DNA of 49,611 nucleotides from a virus: positions 1 through 49,611 of the IMG/VR virus record IMGVR_UViG_3300012929_000026; one strand, given 5' to 3'. Below the pieces are notes generated by a model that saw nothing but the letters and a program-made list of their open reading frames with translations, did no database searches and had not been told where the DNA came from. Every line of letters starts with the position of its first letter. Within the stretch, counting starts at the first letter, position 1. Both the position numbers and the translations under genes were made by a program. Shown one piece after another: positions 42,439-49,611 of the stretch.

Positions 42439-44624
42439 TATTGCATTCTCTTCTTCAGCTGAGTCAGACCAATCTGACGTGCAACGTCGGCTGGGATATT
42501 ATCTACCTGAGACAACGCTTGAGGACCGACTGTTTGAGCGATAGTGCCTAGGATGAAAGCTTCAACACTCCCGCCGCCCACTTCTGCAACATGTTTGAAG
42601 TTAGAAAGATTGGCATTGATACGACTGATAGCACCCTGGACAACATGGAATTCGGCGTCAGGATAAGGACCCTTCAATCCCCATCGTTTAGCGTTCTCTG
42701 GTGTGACATTATACGTCGGGTCTGTAAACCGTTTATTGTCGCTATCCCAGCCAACCCTGATGGCAGGGTTTCGGATCTCTCCGAGATAACGGAGTTCTCT
42801 CGATATTAACTCGTTGCCTAGAGTTTCCTGTGTCCAGTCTACGTAATTCTTCCACAGTCCGGGATGTGTCTGTCCTAACCGGTACATCTCTTTTGTAATC
42901 TCAGGCGAAGTAAACTTCTGAAAGACTGCATTCTGACCTTGGATGACATTCCCACGTTCATCCTTACTGTCTATGTTCAGCTTAGAGATGAAATCTCTAT
43001 TGTTTGGATGGAAAGCTGTTAAAGCGTAATTAACCTTGATGGAGTCAGGAACATTCGGATCAGCAATCCGAGTGATCTCATCGATCATACTCGCATTCAT
43101 CTTGCGCTTCTCTGAGTCAGTCGCATCCTTCATCTTAGTTCTGAATTCATCGAACGCTCTGTTCAATGTAATCGGAACACCGTCAGTCGCCATATCAGTC
43201 TGACTTTGAATGGCTTTGATCCAACGATCTTGATAATTGCTAAACCTTCCACTCAAACCATTAGTTAGCTTACGAAGATTCTCGCTCTGAAGGAATTGCT
43301 CTCCACCAATACGTCGGATAGTCTCAATACTTCTAAAGTCAGCTCCAACAACGCTGTCTTGAAGCAGACGTTTTTGGTCTTCATCTCCTTGGGCCTTAAT
43401 CCATTGAGCTGTCTTATAAATACCACCGCTGTCTCGATTAAAGATGCGCTTGCCGATTTCATCCATTTGTTTCATGGCTGCGTCAGTCCGGGCGTTGACT
43501 TCATCGATGCCGATGGCTGCAGTAACTCCCTTTTCTCGAGCATCTCTAAGAATAGCTTGTCGTAACTGTAGCTGCTTATTCTGCCATTCGTCTCCGATCT
43601 CAGCCCATCGCTTAGAAGTAATCTCGCCATTCTGCGTCTTGGCAGCGATAGCCTCTGCATCAGCTTGAGAGCTAATCCCAATCCGGCTCATGAAGTTTTC
43701 TACATTAGTCTGAACGACTGCTGCGATGCCTGTATCGAAGAGTTCCTTACCTCTCTGCTTTCGATCTTCCGTCGAGAGTTTTCTGTCATTAAAGACAGCA
43801 GCTCTGTCAGTCAATTCTAGGCGGGCACGTTCTTGTGGAGCTGCCCATTTTACGACGTCTGTTCCTCCCCATTCGCCAGACTCTACCTTACGATAAGCGT
43901 CTTCTGCACCCTGATATCCAGACCGACTACGAATGAAAGACAACTGTCGATTACGTTCACTATTCTGATTAGAATTCGCGCGATTGATATCGTTGATCAA
44001 ACCAGTAATCACAGCATTGGCTGGATTAACTCCAGTCACCTTTGTGAATTCATGATCAATCTCTTGTTTAAAGCCTGGGTATCTATTCCGTAAGTCCTTC
44101 GCCGCTTCTAGAAGTCTTCCTTGGTAGTCAGTCTTGGATAACTTGCCCGCATTTCTGGCACTCTGGAGAGTACCTAGCGTGTCTGGGAGGTCTGAGATCT
44201 CTTGGGGAGTTTCTTCCCCCATCTCTGCATTAGCATCGAGAATACCTTTACCACCACCAGCCTTGATCTTTTCCAGTTCAGCTGTGAATGCTAGACGTTC
44301 TTTGTTAGCGACTTCGTAAACCTGATCCTCGATGTCTTTCTTGACCATGTGGACTCCGGCCTTAGCCATGAAGTCTCCGATGCCTACGATGCCTGCGAAT
44401 AGATCGCCATAGCCTTTCTCAGCCACAGCTTGCCCTTGCAAACCATACGCTGCAGCTTGACCGAGGTACTCTGCGCTCCGATCCGCGATCTCTTGACCTT
44501 TCGGAAGGATACGGTTCTCTTCTACACCACGAGGTTTGATGGTATCAGGTATATCTACAGGACGACTACGTTGCTCGTAGTTAGGATCGTTAGTCGGTTG
44601 GATTGGCGTATTAATCTGGGCCAA
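42438..44624 (-). CDS. Internal virion protein, T7 gp15-like (728 aa)
   Basis: 728 residues from a TTG start directly abutting the stop of the giant gene (TAA then TTG). An extended N-terminus (NTPIQPTNDPNYEQRSRPVD) followed by Gly/Ala helices, then long helical stretches typical of podovirus gp15 proteins (DAEAIAAKTQNGEITSKRWA; DATDSEKRKMNASMIDEITR in parts). Size equals T7 gp15 (747). It would sit in the internal core and help form the ejection channel across the periplasm. Alternative start at the Met encoded a little later is possible but TTG has the usual neighbouring overlap. Confidence 0.75.
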   Translation of the reverse strand: MAQINTPIQPTNDPNYEQRSRPVDIPDTIKPRGVEENRILPKGQEIADRSAEYLGQAAAYGLQGQAVAEKGYGDLFAGIVGIGDFMAKAGVHMVKKDIEDQVYEVANKERLAFTAELEKIKAGGGKGILDANAEMGEETPQEISDLPDTLGTLQSARNAGKLSKTDYQGRLLEAAKDLRNRYPGFKQEIDHEFTKVTGVNPANAVITGLINDINRANSNQNSERNRQLSFIRSRSGYQGAEDAYRKVESGEWGGTDVVKWAAPQERARLELTDRAAVFNDRKLSTEDRKQRGKELFDTGIAAVVQTNVENFMSRIGISSQADAEAIAAKTQNGEITSKRWAEIGDEWQNKQLQLRQAILRDAREKGVTAAIGIDEVNARTDAAMKQMDEIGKRIFNRDSGGIYKTAQWIKAQGDEDQKRLLQDSVVGADFRSIETIRRIGGEQFLQSENLRKLTNGLSGRFSNYQDRWIKAIQSQTDMATDGVPITLNRAFDEFRTKMKDATDSEKRKMNASMIDEITRIADPNVPDSIKVNYALTAFHPNNRDFISKLNIDSKDERGNVIQGQNAVFQKFTSPEITKEMYRLGQTHPGLWKNYVDWTQETLGNELISRELRYLGEIRNPAIRVGWDSDNKRFTDPTYNVTPENAKRWGLKGPYPDAEFHVVQGAISRINANLSNFKHVAEVGGGSVEAFILGTIAQTVGPQALSQVDNIPADVARQIGLTQLKKRMQ

Positions 44625-47600
44625 TTATTCTTCTCCACGTTGTTTAGCTTTGACGCGTTCTGATCTTGACAGAGCATCCATGCCTACGTCTTTGTCTTGT
44701 TGATTGCTCGGGCGTTTAACATAGAAGTCAAACGTTACTTTGTCTAATATACTTTGATTTTCTGCCGCAGCTCTGCTGACAACACCGGATATCTTATCCT
44801 CAGGATAACCCCCGATAGTCAGAAGAACCTTCGCACGAGTAAAGAATTTAGTAGCTAATTCTTCATTACCGTCTTGACTTGCTATGACACCTCGACGATA
44901 TTCTTGCTGGAACTGTTTCTCGATTTCTTTCTCATATTCCGTCTGATGTTGAAGTGCATTCCGCATAGTCTGAATATCATTCACACGCTGATCTTTAAAT
45001 CCTGCTATACCAGCGAATACTGCTTGGAATGGAGTAGTATCTGCCAACCAAGCTTCTTTCTTGCTAATCCATCTTCCGGTATGGAAGGCAGCTAACGTTC
45101 TGAAGAAGGAATTGACTGAACTGATATTCCTGAGAGGATCTATGAAATCTTCAGGAGCTGGTTGGAATAGATCCCCGTCGTCTCTGACAAGGTTAGTCAT
45201 AACCCTCCAGAAGCCGTCTGAGGCTTCCCAAGTACCTTTAGCAAGACTCCATGCAGGTCCACCAATGATGTCTAAGAAGTTTTTATCAGAACGATTGATA
45301 CCGCCAAGGAAATCAAATCCCTTCGTACCTAATCGTTCTGGGAAGTCGTACCATGTTCCAGCCCTCGGGTCTCCCTTGCCGCTGATTACAGCACCAGCTG
45401 CAGACAATACTCCTTCCATGGCTGTCGATGAGAAGAAGTCGTCTCCGACGACATATCCATTCTCCATCATCTTCTGTCGCATATAGCCTGCCAACGGAAT
45501 GCCAGACACACCAGTACCCATCGGAATACCATACAGAAGCATATTCGTAACAATCAGACGACGCTTCTCAGCGCTAGTCAATCGACCTCCAGCCATCAAT
45601 TCTGTCAGCCTGAGTTGGTAAGTATAGAATTGAGTAGGGACACTCATAGCACCTGAGTGCAGAGCAGAACTACTAGCACGAGACATATTTATGTTGAGAA
45701 GATCAGCCCGTTGAAGAATGTCAGCTCTGTCTTGTTCGGTTATACGTCCGACAGGTTTAGCGTCTCTGAATTCTTTCATAGCCGTATACCAAGCACCGTA
45801 CCTGGAATTACGTTCACCATTCCGGACAAAGAAAGTACTAGCATCTAAGAATGTCTGTCCTGCAGCTGAAACAACCCTCTGGTTCATAGGATCGTCTAAC
45901 GCAGCATACTCGCCACCGACATTACCGAAGCCAGTCTTCTTAAACTCTTCGAATGCTTCCTTGAACTCTCCAGGTTTATAGCGAGAAGTTCCTGGGATAT
46001 AGAACTTGCTAGCCATCTTGTCTAAGAAATCAATGATTTCGGGATTAGAATTAACTCTACTCCAGAAATGGAGTTGTGCACCTAACGTACCTGGAGCAGC
46101 ATATTTAGCTCCCGCAATACCAAGGATATTAGAATAATTGCCGGACTGGACTATATATTGGGGTATACTCCAAAGTCCCATCGCTGCATGGTAGGTTATA
46201 GTCCTGATGAACTTAAACGGATCACGAAGCTTAGCCAAATCCCATTCAGGAGTTAAGACTGAGTTAGGACCCAGTTTATCGTAAGTAGCGTCTGAAAGCT
46301 TCTGGCTTATAATATGAAGCTTAGCTGCAGTCTCGCTCGGCTGTTGAATTAGCTGTTCGATATGAGCTTTGGCAGTCTCTAGTCGTCCCCTAAGATCAGC
46401 AGGAGCGCTAGGCAGAAACTTAGCTTCTCTGAAATAATAGAATGGAGAATGTCTGATCTCAGACTCAGACGCATTGAGCCAATTCTTAGCTTGCTGCAAC
46501 CAATGCTCGACACTCATGGTCTTATAATCATCCATGAAGTTTGACTTAGCTATCCGCTCTAACCCACGATTGAGGCTGGTTATAGGATCAACCTTATCCG
46601 CCTGTATAAGATTGTAGAGAGGATTACGGGCAGTACCTTTATTTTCTAATGTGAATACATCGAAGGCATCTCGTTCTTCAGAGAATTGTACACGGTTCTG
46701 ACGGGCAGCATTGCCTTCTTTATTTCCATTCCTAAAATTGTCGTATCTCTTAGCAAGATTATTGTCTACATCGACTAGAGATTTATTCTTATCGATTACT
46801 TGAATAGGTTCTTTCAGACTAAGACGGGCTCCACGCCACTCACCGTTAGGAAGCTTTTCTCCCTTGAACCAACCTTCTACTTCTTTCCATTCTACATGAA
46901 GGTTATTATTTGAATAGTCTCGGGCAGCTACTTCATTCTTATCCAGCAGATACTTACGGACTGTGTCTAACTTACCAGCAACATCTTGTGCCATCTTATG
47001 CACCATCATCGGCATAATCGTAGTATCACCTTCATACCAATTACTGCCACTGGCGTTGTCGTACTTAACTTTAGCTTGTTTGATGTAGTATGGATGTTCG
47101 TATTCGACATGACCACCGCCACGACGTGGGATATGGTTCCAGTCTAAATCTCTGGTTTCAGACACCTTAGCGAGGACATACCGTATCTTGTCGTCTCCAA
47201 TACTGCCGTAGCCCTTCAATGGACGTAAATCAGTATTGTACATCTCGAAGTACTTCCATTCTCCACCATCGATTAGTTCCTGCATCTCCTTCTTATCTTT
47301 GACAGAGATGTCTCCGAGATTACGAACTTTTTCATGTCCGTATCTTTCTCCTATGATGGCTACGTTATCCGTACTACCACCGATACTCTTCTTAGTCATA
47401 CCAGAGAACTCTGGAGAAGGAATAGCTTTGCCGTCTGGATCGGCAGAAATAACACGATGTGTTTCAGCACCTAGACGAGTCTGATTACGATGTTCTGCTA
47501 TGTTTCTAAAGACACGATCAATTTCCATCCCTCGTTTAAATTCGAAGTAAGCCGCTATCTCGTCTTGATCAGGCATGCGCTTGAACCAAGACATGTAAGC

Positions 47601-49611
47601 TTCTTCTAATTCACCGGGACTCTTGAAGAAGTAACCCTTCTGCTTAGTCTCTGCGTCCCACAACTCTTGTCCATTTTCTAACACACGTTGGAACTCTTCC
47701 CACTTCTTACCAGCCTTAGAAAATCTGCTACCTTTACTGATAGCTTCGCCTGAAAGCTTCTGAATAGTAGGAGCGTTCTTGGCAAGAACTTCGAAGATTG
47801 CTGACGGTGTGTATGTGACGATCAATCGATTAGCACGCTCAGCCTTCGACAAAGTCTCTTCTGGAGTTCGGTATTTACCGACACCCCATGCATTGAAGAA
47901 TGAAGAGATAGTATTGTCAGGAATCTTTGTGTTAGTCGTACTTGCTATGACGTCTCTGACTACATCGTCAGTCTCGTTTATAGGTTTAGTAACCTTGATA
48001 TAATATCCTAAGCCTTGCTGCTCTACCGTAGCTCTCTGAGCTAACGCGGGATCAAGCTTGGCTTTGTAACCGGGGAGAGCTTCCTCTTTCAGGAACTGGA
48101 GAGTATCCTGATCTTTAGCAGCCTTCTCAGGAGTACTGTACTTATTCTCTTTGATCCGTCCTTCGATCTTCTTGACAGTCTCTTCAGCATTAGCTATCTG
48201 ACGTTGGATCGTCTCTACATTCTTGGCAGCCTTAGTTTTGGATAGACTGCTGCCTTCAACGATCTGACCACTCTTAAGACCGTAATACTCTAACGCATTC
48301 TCAGCGACAGTCCTCTGAGTAAAGTAAGTTCCGTCTGCATTACCTAGATGAAAGTCAACGAACCAATTACCAGCAATGTTCTCACGGTAAGGACGGCTAG
48401 TATCGATTATAGTATTCTTCAGGCCCTGGTAAGTATCTTTCATACCGTCGATGATTAAACGGACTGACGTCTCATTGCTCATGACTTCAGGAAGGCGCTC
48501 TACCTTAGAAATCTTCTCAGCTGTGTCTAGGACAGAACCTACGGTACTTGCATTCTGCTGTTCAATACGATTAACGATGTCTTGACCGTATTTGCCAGGA
48601 CGGGATTTGATGTCTTGAAGGTCTGTCCTAAAAACATCAGACAGAGCTTCTAAAGCTCTCTTCCTAGGATCAGTCAAATTCTTAGCATCGCCGACAGCAT
48701 TCGCAGTCGCTCTGGTGACAGCAGACTGTTCTAGATCACCTGCTGCAGCTTCCATAGTACTCTTAGACACACCGGGATCGGCAGAAGCTTGAACCATATC
48801 TTCTGCAGCCTTTGTTGTATCTTTCAAAAGAGTACTTTCGCCTCTAACAAGTCTACTAGCAGCTTTATACCCCAACTTGCCTAGACCTAAACCGGTAACG
48901 TCTAACCCAAGAGCAACGTCTTTAAGGATAATATCACGCGTAGAAGTACCAAGCACAGACCGGAGATAATCCGCTGCAAGGGTAGGATTGCCTCCAAGCA
49001 TACCGCGACGCATTGGTTCTACAATCTGCTTCAACGCAGGCAAGAGTTGATCTTGCGGAAGACGTAGAAGTTCGACACGCTGCTTCTCTAAATTCTCTCC
49101 GAGAAGACCACCAGCGAAGACGCCAGTCTTAGGCGTAAGACCTCGCATTTGAACGTCTTGATAGCCAGGGACCATATACTTAGCTTGGTCCCAGCCCCAA
49201 CCTAACCAACCTTGATGCTTCAGTTCATCTTCAACATCTTCAAGGTATGTAGTGACAATTTCTCGTTTAGTGACAAGACTACCGTGATCATTCAGGATCT
49301 TGGCAGTCTCTTCTGGATATTTCTGCTTAGCAGTGTTGAGAAAGCTGTCAGGGTTCTGCATAGCTGTTCTGTCTAACGTAGATATGAATTGCTTACCGTA
49401 AGCTTCTTCGAAGACGGTGTCTGGGTTAGTAGTCTGCGACATATTCGCGACTATAGACGACAATCCTGACATTTCTTCAGAAGTTAGATTACTGCCTTTA
49501 TTCTTGATAGTCTGAGCAACCAAACTCTGAAGGCTAGCAACCTTACGCTTATCTATCTCAGCAGCCGCTTGTTCTCTCATCTGAGGCTCTTCACCTTGGG
49601 AAAGACCAGAA
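44625..49611 (-). CDS. Giant internal virion protein, T7 gp16-like (runs off right edge)
   Basis: At least 1651 residues from the Met at 49580, but the frame stays open to the right edge (ten more codons, SGLSQGEEPQ before the Met), so the true start is outside; the 1-262 fragment is probably its N-terminus. It is mainly helical with repeated charged stretches, a region with NTKIPDNTISSFFNAWGVGK and several hydrophobic helices near the C-terminal third (PQYIVQSGNYSNILGIAGAK; IVTNMLLYGIPMGTGVSGIP). Size and place match the gp16 family (1318 in T7), which ejects into the host to form the DNA-translocating channel. No transglycosylase motif is visible in the covered part. Confidence 0.8.
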   Translation of the reverse strand, partial: SGLSQGEEPQMREQAAAEIDKRKVASLQSLVAQTIKNKGSNLTSEEMSGLSSIVANMSQTTNPDTVFEEAYGKQFISTLDRTAMQNPDSFLNTAKQKYPEETAKILNDHGSLVTKREIVTTYLEDVEDELKHQGWLGWGWDQAKYMVPGYQDVQMRGLTPKTGVFAGGLLGENLEKQRVELLRLPQDQLLPALKQIVEPMRRGMLGGNPTLAADYLRSVLGTSTRDIILKDVALGLDVTGLGLGKLGYKAASRLVRGESTLLKDTTKAAEDMVQASADPGVSKSTMEAAAGDLEQSAVTRATANAVGDAKNLTDPRKRALEALSDVFRTDLQDIKSRPGKYGQDIVNRIEQQNASTVGSVLDTAEKISKVERLPEVMSNETSVRLIIDGMKDTYQGLKNTIIDTSRPYRENIAGNWFVDFHLGNADGTYFTQRTVAENALEYYGLKSGQIVEGSSLSKTKAAKNVETIQRQIANAEETVKKIEGRIKENKYSTPEKAAKDQDTLQFLKEEALPGYKAKLDPALAQRATVEQQGLGYYIKVTKPINETDDVVRDVIASTTNTKIPDNTISSFFNAWGVGKYRTPEETLSKAERANRLIVTYTPSAIFEVLAKNAPTIQKLSGEAISKGSRFSKAGKKWEEFQRVLENGQELWDAETKQKGYFFKSPGELEEAYMSWFKRMPDQDEIAAYFEFKRGMEIDRVFRNIAEHRNQTRLGAETHRVISADPDGKAIPSPEFSGMTKKSIGGSTDNVAIIGERYGHEKVRNLGDISVKDKKEMQELIDGGEWKYFEMYNTDLRPLKGYGSIGDDKIRYVLAKVSETRDLDWNHIPRRGGGHVEYEHPYYIKQAKVKYDNASGSNWYEGDTTIMPMMVHKMAQDVAGKLDTVRKYLLDKNEVAARDYSNNNLHVEWKEVEGWFKGEKLPNGEWRGARLSLKEPIQVIDKNKSLVDVDNNLAKRYDNFRNGNKEGNAARQNRVQFSEERDAFDVFTLENKGTARNPLYNLIQADKVDPITSLNRGLERIAKSNFMDDYKTMSVEHWLQQAKNWLNASESEIRHSPFYYFREAKFLPSAPADLRGRLETAKAHIEQLIQQPSETAAKLHIISQKLSDATYDKLGPNSVLTPEWDLAKLRDPFKFIRTITYHAAMGLWSIPQYIVQSGNYSNILGIAGAKYAAPGTLGAQLHFWSRVNSNPEIIDFLDKMASKFYIPGTSRYKPGEFKEAFEEFKKTGFGNVGGEYAALDDPMNQRVVSAAGQTFLDASTFFVRNGERNSRYGAWYTAMKEFRDAKPVGRITEQDRADILQRADLLNINMSRASSSALHSGAMSVPTQFYTYQLRLTELMAGGRLTSAEKRRLIVTNMLLYGIPMGTGVSGIPLAGYMRQKMMENGYVVGDDFFSSTAMEGVLSAAGAVISGKGDPRAGTWYDFPERLGTKGFDFLGGINRSDKNFLDIIGGPAWSLAKGTWEASDGFWRVMTNLVRDDGDLFQPAPEDFIDPLRNISSVNSFFRTLAAFHTGRWISKKEAWLADTTPFQAVFAGIAGFKDQRVNDIQTMRNALQHQTEYEKEIEKQFQQEYRRGVIASQDGNEELATKFFTRAKVLLTIGGYPEDKISGVVSRAAAENQSILDKVTFDFYVKRPSNQQDKDVGMDALSRSERVKAKQRGEE

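Noticed and set aside
1-49611. CRISPR array, insertion sequence or integrase/attachment site
   Set aside because: No regular spacer-repeat array, no transposase or integrase-like frame, and no tRNA-derived attachment site was seen.

Overview
The window reads as one nearly complete, circularly permuted genome of a short-tailed (podovirus, T7-like) double-stranded DNA phage. The support is a T7-type order of head and tail genes (portal, scaffold, capsid, two tail tubular proteins, internal virion proteins) and T7-type replication genes (primase-helicase, family A DNA polymerase, single-strand binding protein candidate, exonuclease, endonuclease VII). I see no phage RNA polymerase, no integrase and no tRNA gene. 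Good sigma70-like promoters (TTGACA, 17-base spacer, TATAGT/TATTGT/TATAAT) suggest that the host polymerase transcribes it. The host is probably an alphaproteobacterium, perhaps a rhizobium; this is an inference from the general look of the proteins and is not proven.

Layout: two arms diverge from overlapping back-to-back promoters at about 16961-16998. The late arm runs leftward. Reading from 16914 it has small genes, terminase large subunit, portal, scaffold, major capsid, a second head protein, tail collar and fibre genes (one split by an apparent single-base loss at 7578-7581), tail tubular A and B homologues, lysis genes, an acetyltransferase-like gene, a T7 gp14-like gene and the start of a giant virion protein that leaves the window at base 1. 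The same arm resumes at base 49611 with the rest of that giant protein, then a gp15-like protein, a 767-residue polyvalent-type protein and a small protein ending at 39722. The early/middle arm runs rightward from 17007 to 39649. Both arms converge on a strong bidirectional terminator at 39664-39694.

Early arm: first a DUF4326 and a SLOG-type gene, then tiny membrane peptides, then a 535-base non-coding stretch with a dense array of GGAAC/GTTCC palindromes and C-tracts. Next comes a three-gene unit with its own promoter, structured leader and terminator that looks foreign to the rest. It is followed by about a dozen tightly overlapping small genes with a NYN nuclease, a zinc-finger protein, a possible glutamine-amidotransferase-like protein followed by a GGCT-like protein, and then the replication module.

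Most striking item: bases 34004-35760 (about 1.75 kb) contain no credible gene on either strand but are packed with perfect hairpins, nested long-range stems, GNRA and UUCG-type loops and a tRNA-like T-loop. They sit between the ssDNA-binding protein and the exonuclease genes. I interpret this as a giant structured non-coding RNA, comparable in style to GOLLD, ROOL and OLE RNAs but longer, possibly an undescribed class.
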